Positions 36,802 through 46,997 of a stretch of 64,000 bases of DNA are shown one piece after another. The DNA is from Lactarius indigo (taxonomy: Eukaryota; Basidiomycota; Agaricomycetes; Russulales; Russulaceae), in the NCBI GenBank assembly GCA_025766275.1, contig JAFKAC010000036.1, positions 186,001 through 250,000 on the forward strand, written 5' to 3'. The first letter of the stretch is position 1; each line of letters starts with the position of its first letter. The position numbers were made by a program, and so were the translations under genes. A model generated the notes under the pieces. The model did no database searches and was not told the DNA's origin. It worked only from the letters and a program-made list of their open reading frames with translations.

Positions 36802-37976
36802 ATGTCCTGGATCTCAAATATCGAAGGCAAACCAGACCCCAACTACAAGGACGATGGTCCCAAAGTCCCCGACCCTGCCATCCCAGACCGTATGGTTTCC
36901 ACCAAGCGCGCGAACCAGCCTTTCCTTTCGTGCGATATTCGTTTCCATCTATTTTGACTAACAACCAACTCCTCTCTCTCGCTAGGTACAAAAACTACCG
37001 CGACCAGCAGGCAAAACTACACGCCGCCTGGCGCGAGCGCGAAGATGCCCGACTAGCCGCCATTGCGCGCGGAGATCCGGACCCGCCGCGCGCAGAGCCA
37101 GACCCGACCGCGCAGAAGGAGATCGGGCTGCTGGGCCTGTTCAAGTTCCTGGCGTACCTGTTCGTCGGCGTGCTGCTCGCGGGGAAATTCGTCACGGGCG
37201 AGTGGGGCTGGGGCGTCCAGACGGCGCAGTTGCGCAGGTTGTGGCCGACGCAGCAGAGGTTGTTCTCGGAGGGCTTGCTGGCGCGATTTGATGGGACTGC
37301 CTGAGGGGAAACCCTATTTACATCGCGGTGCGGCTCTTTTCCTTGGGAAGCCATGCCTGACTGACTGACTGATTGAATTGATAATGAATGTATGTGCGTG
37401 CGTGTGTGCGTAGATCGACGGGGACGTCTTTGATGTCTCGAGCAACCGTCGCGTATATGGCCCTGGCGGGTCCTATGCGCTCATGTACGTTGCCCCCCCT
37501 TCCTCCTCGTCGTCCAATTCGCTGACGTGCAGTATGCGAATAGGGCAGGCGTAGACGCCGCGCGCGCATTCGGGACGGGATGTTTCAAGGACCACCGCAC
37601 GCACGACCTGCGCGGGCTCTCCGAGAGCGAGCTCCAGGCGCGTTCGAATCCTACCTCTCCTCACAACGTGTAAAACTTAATCATACGTCAGGGCGTGGCG
37701 CACTGGAAAAAGTTCTTCAGCGAGCACAAGTCGTACGTCAAGGTCGGCAGGGTGAACCACCCGCCGATCGACCCCGCGAGCCCGTTGCCGGTGCATTGTG
37801 ATCCGAAAAAGGAGGTGGAGCAGAAGGCGCGGTGGGGCGCGGGGCCTCCTCCGTCGTCGTCGTCGTCGTCGTCGTCAGAGAAGCAGAAGGTGGGGACTGG
37901 GGTTAGGGAGGAGGAGACGGGGCACGAGACGAAACCTGGCGCTGGCGCTGGCCCAGCGCATCACGAAGAGCTCTGA
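36802..37976 (+). CDS. Membrane-anchored cytochrome b5-like heme/steroid-binding (MAPR/Dap1-type) protein
   Basis: Exons: 36802-36929, 36986-37327, 37414-37484, 37544-37637 and 37692-37976, about 305 aa. The N-terminal part is hydrophilic (ANQPFLSYKNYRDQQAKLHA); a single membrane segment follows (GLLGLFKFLAYLFVGVLLAG). The heme-binding domain reads IYIA-IDGDVFDVSSNRRVYGPG, GSYALMAGVDAARAFGTGCF, THDLRGLSESELQ and HWKKFFSEHKSYVKVGRV; the Tyr of RVYGPGGSY is the expected heme-contact position of the MAPR family. The C-terminal tail has a TCG-encoded Ser run. Homologs sit in the ER membrane and support cytochrome P450 and sterol metabolism. Exon 2 needs two +1 skips, 37302 (GCC-t-GAG, an in-frame TGA) and 37315 (CCC-t-ATT). 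The intron 37638-37691 begins GC, a GC-AG intron. Confidence 0.85.
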
Positions 37977-39528
37977 AATATTGCGATCGTCCTTATCTAT
38001 ACGCACAGGAATTGAACCCCTCTCTCAGTTGTTTTCTCGTTGGTATGTAACTCGTCGGTGAAAGTTGTCTTTTTTTACATCTTGCTATGATCTGCAGGGT
38101 TTGGAACGAGGATGTTCTTCTAGCACACATCCTAAATGACTCACGAACGATCGCTTTTTTTTTTTTTTTTTTTGCTAGTCTGCCTGCGCCTCTCCTTCCG
38201 TCTTCTTCGCCTACCAGGCATTATGAGATGGGCGAACCCTTCCGCCCTACACGTCACGATTGCGCGCGCCCATGCCGATCGTACCGTTCCCATTGGTCGG
38301 TAAGGGAATGTCTCTTCACATCTCGACGTAGAAATCGGTTCGCGCCATGATCACGCAAAGTTTCAGCTCCGTACGGCAACGGTCCACTCGCTTTTCTTTT
38401 GATCAGCTTCAAAGCACCCGTTAACTCGCCCTTGTAAAAAAAAAAAAAGCTGCGTGGTTGCAGAGCTACTGTACTTCTATCACCTGATCTGCTCCACGCA
38501 CGCACGGCCCCGCCCAAGTTAATGATATCATGCAAAACTGATACGTACTGGGGCAAGTCGTCACTTTGAGTTCCGGCAGGGTTCGCTATCAGCTATGGTT
38601 CTCATCACACGCAACACGATTGCACGATTGATTTTTTTTTTTGGTCTTGTCCTCTCGTCCGAGTTGCAATACTTCCGGTCAAGTGATCGGAGTCAGTGGT
38701 TTTCGGCGATCATGACGGGCAGGCCAATTTTGATTATCTTTGTTGGTATGAGGAGAGAAAATGGCAAGGAAGATCGGAGTACGTGTGCACTGGCACACAC
38801 GACTTAAAAATGCAAAAGCTGCCGGATCGTCATGCAGTATATAGTGTATGTGAGCCAGAGAATCCGATATGTAACTTTGGCTTTTCCACGCTCGCCTCGC
38901 GGTGGCAACGACTGGGAATGTCGATTGGTAGGATGATGCCCCGCGAGACCCAGCATACGTTGTGACGTAAAAAAAACGCTACAACTGACGAAGAGCGTGT
39001 GTAAACGGGGGAATATCTGCAGTTTATTATCATAGTATGCGAAGCGCAAGGTCCGAAAAAGTAACGATACATGCAAAGAAAATAAAATAAAAAACAAGAA
39101 ACGAAACGAGACGGAAATTAATATAGGACAGACAAGTAGACATGTATCATATGATGATGACGCGGTCCATTGGATGGGATGCAATGATGATGGGTTGATG
39201 GATGGGTATGGAACGATGGAAATGCATGGTGATGAGAGATTGTGCGTGCAGCAGAAGAAAAGAAGTCCTCAATTTGCTCGGCGGCTTGGCGATAAATCGG
39301 AACTGATATCGGCGGAGAAAACAGGAACGGGAGGGGGGGGTGGGTATACGTAGGTGGTGGGGTGAGGGGTTTAGCGATGCTTGACCAGAAGCGCGGGGGG
39401 GGAGGAAGGGGAGCTGGCGTCTAGTCTAGGCGAGGCGAGGCAAAAGAAAACAGACATTACAGTAAGCGAGGAATGGAATGGAATCCTTTTCGTTCTTCAC
39501 GGGAGAAGAGAGGACTGGAGTGCGTGCG
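37977..39528. other. Intergenic between convergent genes; long T run
   Basis: It contains a T run of about 19 at 38155-38173 and an A12 run near 38437. No conserved coding sequence is seen. The right part is likely the 3' UTR of the minus-strand gene ending at 39529. Confidence 0.4.
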
Positions 39529-40520
39529 TTACAACTCCATAGGGTGGAGAAGCTGTTCCGCAGCTGCAGTTCTAGGGTCTCGGCGGAGTGTAGGCCCAGT
39601 CATGGGGACACCATGAACGCCACCCGCCGGCTCTCGTTCATATGCCGCCGGGTGACTACCGCCGGGCTCTCCGTACTGCATGTGGCGGGCGCCACCGGGG
39701 TAGCCTGCCGGATGGTGAGGGTGGTGGAATTGTTGTTGCTGAAGTTGCTGCTGGTGCTGTTGCTGCTGTTGCTGATGGTGCTGATGATGATGCTGGTGCT
39801 GGTGCTGATGTTGATGTTGATGTTGATGTTGAGGTTGGTGCTGGTGCTGGTGCTGGTGCTGGTGCTGGTGTTGGGCGGGAGGCTGGGGCAGGGGCGACGG
39901 AGTTGGCGGGGTCGGGGTGACACGTATCGGCGACACGTGCGTGGCGAGGTAGTTCTTGAGGATCGGGAAATCCGCCATGGACGCGTCCATCATCTGCTCG
40001 AAATGGTCGTCGGCGAATTTGGCGGCGACGAGATTACCGCGCCAGAGCTGGTCCTCGCGCACGCGGCGGCCCTTGTTCACCTCTTCTTGGATATCGCGCA
40101 CGGTCCGGTTCGTGGGGAACGGCATGCCGTCGCGCGAGACGACGGGGTAGTAGACGATGTATGGGTTCGCGAACTTCTTGTTCATCATGTCGAGCGCTTC
40201 GACGGTCTAAGTTAAAAAATAAAAAAAAATTTTTTTTTGCACAAGCGAAGCGTGTGAGTAAGAATCGCGAGTGGTGGTGGTGCGGCTGCGGCACGCACCT
40301 GGTAATGCCAAGCCCGCATGTTGGGGTCCTCCGCGATGTACTCCATGTGCACTTCCGGATGTGGGACACGCGCCGCGTTCGTCTGGGCCGGCGTGTGCGG
40401 ATTTGAGAAAGAAGCCGGGCTCGTCATAAGCGACACGACGTGAGGCGGGCGCCCGTCTGCCGGGAATAGGATAGCGTCAAATGACTGCATCAAATCCATA
40501 GGGAGGATCCTAGGCAACAT
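39529..40520 (-). CDS. Conserved basidiomycete protein of unknown function with Gln/His repeat tail
   Basis: Two exons on the minus strand, 40299-40520 and 39529-40206, joined by a 92-nt GT-AG intron, 299 aa with no frame break. Conserved blocks are MDLMQSFDAILFPADGRPPH, VPHPEVHMEYIAEDP, MNKKFANPYIVYYPVVSRDG, MPFPTNRTVRDIQEEV, QLWRGNLVAAKFAD and MDASMADFPILKNYLATH. I recall this arrangement from uncharacterised Agaricomycete proteins; no enzymatic motif is visible. The C-terminal 100 residues are low complexity: alternating Gln-His, then poly-Gln, then Gly/Pro/His-rich. The intron ends within an A/T-run-rich stretch (40207-40245). The start could lie further upstream if an unseen first exon is present, because TTGCCTAG just before the ATG resembles an acceptor. 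Confidence 0.75.
39730..39875. repeat. In-frame Gln/His codon repeat
   Basis: Degenerate hexanucleotide units (CTGGTG and TTGATG on the plus strand) encode alternating Gln and His, then poly-Gln, in the minus-strand gene. The unit sequence changes in blocks (TTGATG x3, then CTGGTG x6), the mark of replication slippage, so length polymorphism between strains is expected. Confidence 0.85.
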
Positions 40521-40747
40521 CAGTCAGCGACGACGATCCAGTCGGAACCAAAAAAAAAAAAAAACGACGTACAAGTTCAAGTAACGAGTAAAGTGGATTC
40601 TTTTCCCTTTTTTCTTGGTTCTTCTTGAGGGCGCAAGGGGCTGGGCTTCTCTCTAGAGTTGGGAGAAAGAGGCGAGGAGGACGAGGACCTTTGGTTGCGA
40701 CTGAGTGAGCTAGCTTGTTGGACGGCTGGAGAATGAACGTCCTACAT

Positions 40748-40755
40748 CTTATATA
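40748..40755 (-). promoter_or_regulatory. TATA-box candidate for the Gln/His-tail protein gene
   Basis: On the minus strand the sequence reads TATATAAG, about 230 bp upstream of the proposed ATG at 40520. The distance allows a leader of about 200 nt, perhaps with a leader intron. Confidence 0.45.
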
Positions 40756-41589
40756 GATGACGAGCTAAAAAGATCTACAACGCGGCCCAGGTGCTGACTT
40801 GCCACGATTCCGGGACACACTACCAGCTTGACACTCGTGAAGTATCAAATTACGGGAAGAGGAACAATGGTGAATCGAACTGTGAGGTTTACCAGATCGT
40901 CAATCTTCCCATACCTCTTTGGGGGGTCATGGCCTATTGCGGGGATTTAGCAACGCCGATCGTTGAACCAGGGCAGGCCCTAACACGTTGTAATAGAAGG
41001 CGTCGTGGATGTTGACATCAAGGACACGGGTCCCCAGGACTCAGGCGTGAGGCGCGTGAGGACCCATAGTACCGGTGCTAACAACCGTCATATGTACGGC
41101 AGATTGACCTAAGAGCGGGTTGAGTCCACGAACTAGTGACGGAAAAACATACCTCTAGCTCTACTTGTCGATGAGAAAGATGTTGCCGTTCGAACGAGAG
41201 GTATGGTAAGCTCATTAATAATCTCTTCCCCTGATTTCAAAAGACGGCTGGTCAATAGAGTAACGTTTGCTTTTGCCTCTCCCCTCCAACGCACCGATGA
41301 TTTGTTATGGTAGACCTGGGCGAACTGGATGACTGCTCGAGTCCGTTATCAGGAAGTCCTTCCGTGTCTCCTTCGGGTAACCGCTGGACCCTATGATGAT
41401 CGGCATTAGTGTCCTAGTGCCTCGACCTTTGATATGCTCGTTGAAATTGGCTATTGACATTAAGGTCGACGAACCAAGCGACCAGCGCTTAGTTAACCGC
41501 CCATCTGCTGCACGCTCACCATACCCTCGATTTTCACTTCCTCCCCCCAATATTTCCGGCTCTGCGACAGCGTACCTGCGACCTTGTCG
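40756..41589. other. Intergenic, nothing recognised
   Basis: No conserved coding segment and no clear repeat match elsewhere in the window. Short open frames only. Confidence 0.35.
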
Positions 41590-42427
41590 TCTATTTGATT
41601 TTCCAGCACCCTCATTCCTCGCCTCGAGAACGTGCACGGCAACTTAAGGGCCCAGATCATTCGTTTCCGTTTCTTCTTGATCACAGCAAGCCAAGGAGCC
41701 TTCGTGTTCAATATCCTCTCCTCGGGCCCGTTGAGTTCTCGTGCTCTCCAGATGAACATGCATGGGGCGATCCTCTGGAGTCTGCTGGAGCGCTTGCACG
41801 GCCTTTGCCCAGCCCTCCTCTCGCACTCTTGCTCTGACGTTACTGTCTCTAGCCGGGATGAGGACAGCTCTCTCGTCACCGTACGTCTGCATCAGGTCCT
41901 TTGTTATCGTGAGTATATGCGTGGCCCGTTGCCCATTTCAGTTGACCGTGTGGGGGGGGTTTCCTCGTCGGGGAGTCCTGTGTTTGTCGACATTCTTCCC
42001 TGGATCACCTCATGTCCGTCCAGTTCGATGAAAGTTCGCCGTTTCCGGGCCGTGCACACCCAACGAACGAAAACGCTCGGTACACGTGTCATGTGGTCGA
42101 TGGTTCGACAATCTGCTGTTCGATCGAGAGGACCCTTCCTCGGTTGGTCCTCGAAGAACTTTTGGATCGCCCCCCAAAATTACCCTCTCATCGGCAGTGG
42201 ATTTCACAACCATCATCCAGCACGACCTTCCTTGCGCCCCGTCGTATGTTTTTTCTTTCCGGACCCGTTTGGAAGGTCTAGACTGCGATATATCTAAACC
42301 CACCCGGGACCTCCCGCGCCCACGGCGCCACATCTGCCCGCCTTTGTACGACCTGCCACCGCATGTAAGACAGACCGCTGTGCGACTTACAGCCGGCATG
42401 AAACAGTGGCACTCGCCACCAGCGTAA
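41590..42427 (+). other. Possible fast-evolving protein-coding gene
   Basis: The frame covering 41632-41880 reads like protein (NLRAQIIRFRFFLITASQGA, SRALQMNMHGAILWSLLERL). A GT-AG intron could run from about 41881 to 41939. A later frame, 42086-42427, reads WFDNLLFDREDPSS, PKITLSSAVDFTTIIQHDLP and CAPSYVFSFRTRLEGLD and ends at a stop after HSPPA. The two would join with one surplus base around 42105-42110, the same +1 direction as elsewhere. I recognise no family. It could also be a chance open region. Confidence 0.3.
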
Positions 42428-43043
42428 ACGCCTCTTCGGCCACGGAAAGCTCGGCGATACTGTGCTCCTTTTTTCTTTAAATTACACACGGGAAAAAGCT
42501 AGTACGTCGAAACATTGTTGCTCATTCCCCGTTCTCCGTCTCGCACTGGCTCCACGTTTCGCTGCGGCGCCTGGGCTCTCGTTGATTTTCGTTTCAATCG
42601 TACGATATATATGTATTACCGTCAGCCCCGCGATCGCGCTTCTGATGCACGATGTCGTCTCGTACAAGCTTCGACCGCATCGTTCGACATTTCGTGAGAA
42701 CCTATCGATTAGATTGTCTACGGCACTGAGCGCCCATGGACTAGCCGGCGATCCCAAGCCACGAGGTCCACGCATGCACTTGCTCACTGCGCAGTCGTCC
42801 TCGCTAAGTGCGAGCCCTGGTCCATGACTCGCACTAATCGGGCAATTACAAAGCTTATTGGAGATGAAGTCTCACTCATACTCATGCAGTGTGACGTGGT
42901 GAGCACAGCAAACGTGCATTCCTAATAGTTAGCATAACACAACCAATAAGGAAGTTTGGCCTAATATATAAACGCGTATCGCAGCATAAAAAAACCCCGC
43001 GAGGACGATGACAGGCACGGCTGCAGACGCATTAGGTACACAA
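42428..43043. other. Intergenic downstream of the RGG protein gene
   Basis: No coding segment recognised. The right end is probably the 3' UTR of the minus-strand gene ending at 43044. Confidence 0.4.
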
Positions 43044-46000
43044 TCACCTTCCGCTCTTCTTTTCCACCTTCCATTCCTTGAACATGCCGTCCAAGCTCTT
43101 GTATAACAGGTGCGAAGGCAAACACCGGATAATCTCACCGAGCCGCTGTTCAGCCTCGGCACGGCCCTTCTCCGGAAGCGCCTTCGCCGCATAATCTTCT
43201 GTCATGCGCCACAGCGCGAGCACTGCAAGAGAGACGTGCGTCTGCTGCGGACCATGTGCTGAGCCTGGGGAAAGGGCAGCCAGAAGTGGGCCAGCAACGC
43301 TAGGCGCCGAAATGGCGGGTGCGGCCTGTGTGAAGGGGGTAGCGCGTTCCCCACGCACAAGACGAAGCAAGATTTCGAGAATGTGATCAGTTTCAGCCAT
43401 ATGGGTGCGTACGAATCGTTGGCGCTCCGTCTGCAATCCCACGGGTGAATTCGCCGCCCAACCATCCAGCACAGTCCAGATCGTCGGCGCCTGGCACAAA
43501 GTTAGTCGTCAGAAGGTAACGAAACAGAGGTAAAAGCTTACCGGATCCGGATCAGAGACTTGAACCTTCTTTTCCCACCCGTCAGCGTCCCCAGTCACCC
43601 AGAACATCCGGCCGAACATGCTTTTCAGCCACTCATGTACATCACCTGACTTGACCCATTTCGGCTCAGATAGAGGGCGTTCTGTGTCCAAATAGACAAG
43701 CAAGGTCACTTCGGAGGGAACATTAACCTTCGAGAACGGTGGAACAGTCGGGTCTGATTCGACGATGGCAGAAGGTGTTTCGAGTGGAGAGTATGACTTT
43801 GTAGCTTCCGATAGACCCTCGATCTGTTCCGATAGTAAGTTAGCTTAGAAAGGGGGTGTTTAAGTGAGAACCAACAATGATGCCGTTCAGCTCATTTGCG
43901 TCGTCCTTCTCGACCCGCAGTGAGATCTCGACTCGACCATCGCTCCTAAGAACCTTGAACTTTTCCACGATCTCGGCATTTATGACAAGGCGTTTTGTGC
44001 CTGCGGCATAGGAGATCGACAGACGGTTGGCCGAGGGCGTGCGGACGCCTCGTTGAGGCTCAGCTTTGATGGGCAACTGATTTGGTTCGCCATATGTCGA
44101 GGAAGTCAACCTCGAGACGTGCTCGAGCGTGCTCGTGTCTGAAGACGAAAGACCATCGAACTGCACTTGCGTTGGGTCATATTGAGTATCCTCCACACCT
44201 GTGACATGCGGATCGCCAAATGAATTGTCCTCTTGCGTGAGCGAACGTTCGATAATGGACGCAGAGGAGGTTGTGCTCTCCTCCGGTGCAGTTGGTGCAG
44301 GAACGTCGGGGCTGTGGGAATGGTCAGTAGGCTGTTCTTCATCGAGGGCGGCCAACTCCGTGGGTGGAGCAGCGACAGATGTGTCAGAGGAAGAGGACGA
44401 AGCAAGGACGGAAGAGTCAGGCACGGCAGGGGCAGAAGACGAAGGAGAGATGACGCCCTCCTCGGAGGGAGGGGCCGAGGCCGCAAGCTCATTCTGCGCG
44501 TCAATGGACACCGGAACCTCGAATGGGCCTGATGGAGCGCCATCCAGCTGCTCCGGATGAGGAGCGACGGTCGACTGTGTTACCACAGCCATGTCAGTGC
44601 CACCGCTTGTGTCAAGCGATGACGCCAGGTCCTGAGTCTCGGGAACACCCACAGCTTGTGTGGCGGCGAGCGAATCCACAGAGGGCGCCTCGTGAATATT
44701 ATCCAGCGCCTGTCCATCCATGAGGCTTGGCAGACTCTCTGCCATATCACGGACGCCATCGCTGTCATCAACCTGGGTGGCGACACCATCCTCGAAACTA
44801 CCTTAACAACGTAACCGAAGTCAGCGAAACGGCCGCACACAGACGCCGCTGGGACGCCTGTGCTTGCAGGCGTGCGGCGCAGTAGGGCGATCCCAGCGCG
44901 CCGCTGCCAACGCCCACACAAACTCCAACGGATAAAACACAAACTCACCATATTCGACCTCAGCTGTGTAGTCGCCCCCGTCTCCGCTGTGAGGGTCATT
45001 TCCAGGCAATTCAGGATCACCTGCTTCATCCTCTCCGTCACCCTCGTCTTCCCCGATTGCAGCCATGAGCCAGTCGCCTTCGCTCGCCGTTTCGGCAACG
45101 CTTGGCTCGATGCTCGGGGCCGCGCTCGCACGTTCGAGTCTATCATCGCTCATCGACTGTTCGGGGCGGGACCCACCAGGTGGTGGAGGCGGCGCGCGCC
45201 CCTCCTCTAGATCCCCGTCATCATCCTCCAATTTCTTGCGCTTCCCCCTACGCGACCCAGTTTCATCAGATCCAGCCATGGTGAATGATGCGCCATTAGG
45301 GATCGGACGAGAGTCATCAGGCGTCACGGGTGAATGGAAATATATTCGCATGCGCGAGGGTGGTGGCGGAATAACAGATGGGGCAGGCATTTCGGATGTG
45401 GAGTGCTCCTCTGGGAGTAATGTGTCAGTTTTAGCAGTAGTTAGTGTAGCTTTCAGACCAGGCGCACCCTCTTCCTTAACCACTGCGGTATCGGAATGGT
45501 CTTGTGAATTAATAGATGGATTCGATAGATCAGCTGACTCCACTGCGATCTGTTGAGAAATCGTTTGGCATCCGATATCTTCGGACCCTGTAGATGGTAA
45601 CGAAGAAGGCACCTCTGTAAGAGATTCGTCCTTGATCTGAGACTTGGATGTCGGGATCACGCCCCAAGGTCCAGGAAAGGTCCTGAATCTCGAGACCAAC
45701 AATCTTGAAGTCAGTAAAATTCCGCCTATTTTCGTCCTTTTTCCCACCACCCGAAGAGTTGCTATTAAAGCTGGAACTAGAAGGTGCCATAGCACCGTCC
45801 CGAGGGCCAAAGGAACCGCTGCCATTGTCATGTCGTCCACCTCTTGAGAAGTGAGGATAGGCGTGGCCTTGGCCACGACCGCGAAAAGACGCGCCGCTGA
45901 CGCCCTGATGATGACCACCACCACTAAGCAAATGAACCGCCACGCCGATTCCCGTGATCACGATTTCCGTAATCACGACCGCCGCCAAAGTTCCCGCGAG

Positions 46001-46997
46001 AGCCGTGGTTTTTGAGCTGGTTGCCCGACTGAGAACCGCCACGACCGCTGTTGTACATGCTACCACCACGGCCACGTCCGGTTCCCCCGCGGTTATTCAT
46101 CATACTCCCTCCGCGACCACGGTTTCCACCCCGGTTACTTTGCCCGCCCCCGCGCCCAATCGGGCCACCACCCGGTGTACCTCCGCGACCAGAAGAAAAG
46201 CTGCCTGCGGACATCGGTCGCTGCTGTTGCATCATAGATCCTGAAACAGGGGCTGAAGGCGGCGGGGGTGGTTGGAATTGCGGAGGTGGGGGAAGCGGCT
46301 GAGGGCCGCGATTATGCGAGCCCGGGCCGTCAAACTTCTGTCTCTTCGCGGGAGGTAGGTGCTTGCTGCGGAGTATGATGTAGTTGCTGCTGAGGTGGTT
46401 GGTGGTTGAAAGACTGGTTGGGACGCGGCTGCTGAGGGAAATATTGCCGGCCAGGTTGTTGGGGTTGTGGAACATACTGGCTCTGTACAACTGGCGCGGG
46501 TTGCTGTGGCATTGGTGCTGCTTGGGGAACGTAAGGCTGCACAAATCCTGCCACGGCCTTGCGGCTGATAGGGAGTGTACGCTTGCATTGCAGGAGGTTG
46601 TGGTGGTGGCTGCGGGTGTTGATACATCGCCTGTTGCACACGCTGCTGCTGCTGTTGCTGCTGCTGTTGCTGCTGTTGCTGCTGCTGCTGTTGTTGCTGC
46701 TGCTGCTGCTGCCATTGAAAATTCTGCGTGCCTCCATAGCCGTAATTCGCATACAAAGCGGACTGTTCAGGCGGAGGACGAGGCGGTAATGGCGCGGGAG
46801 CGGGCGCCTGGTGCAGACGGCCACTGTGGATTATATGCTTGTTGGGCTTGAGGTTGGCCAACTGCCGCGGCAGTGGCAGCTGCCCAATATGCTGAATAAT
46901 CTGGCTGGGTCGTCTGAGGCGGTGGTGGGCCTGGGGGTAAAGGAGGTTGAGGAGGGTTATACGGGGGCGGTTGCGGCACAAAAGGATTTTTATGCAT
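43044..46997 (-). CDS. Large polyQ/RGG-repeat protein conserved in basidiomycetes, function unknown
   Basis: Minus-strand exons: 44949-46997, 43876-44801, 43542-43823 and 43044-43490, about 1232 aa. The N-terminal part is Pro/Gln/Ala-rich with a long poly-Gln run, then PAKRQKFDGPG and a glycine-arginine region with many RGG and GRGG repeats, typical of RNA binding. Then come ENRRNFTDFKIVGLEIQDLS, WGVIPTSK and PPPPSRMRIYFHSPVTPDDS. A nuclear-localisation-like cluster (RRGKRKKLEDDDGDLEEGR) and SVAETASEGDWLMAAI follow, then a long acidic Ser-rich region. The C-terminal part is globular (RLVINAEIVEKFKVLRSDGR, VEISLRVEKDDANELNGII, TIWTVLDGWAANSPVGLQTE). I recall it as an uncharacterised fungal protein; a nuclear RNA-associated role is inference. 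Exon 1 carries five frame breaks, all +1 (46807, about 46549, about 46353, 45926, 45666), and its phase closes only with exactly five bases skipped. The intron 43824-43875 uses GTTGGT as donor. Confidence 0.8.
46642..46712. repeat. Poly-glutamine codon repeat
   Basis: CTG and TTG units on the plus strand (CAG and CAA on the minus strand) encode a run of about 24 Gln in the RGG-protein gene. The CAG/CAA mixture is typical of slippage-prone polyQ tracts. Confidence 0.9.

Noticed and set aside
36885..36990. Apparent missing base at the first intron of the MAPR gene (if spliced after PDR)
   Set aside because: Extending exon 1 to 36929 (ANQPFLS) and splicing at GTGCGA restores the frame exactly, so no deletion is needed.
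38155..38173. Long T run as a transcription terminator
   Set aside because: Fungal RNA polymerase II genes do not end at such runs, no RNA polymerase III gene precedes it, and similar runs are scattered through the gene-free DNA.
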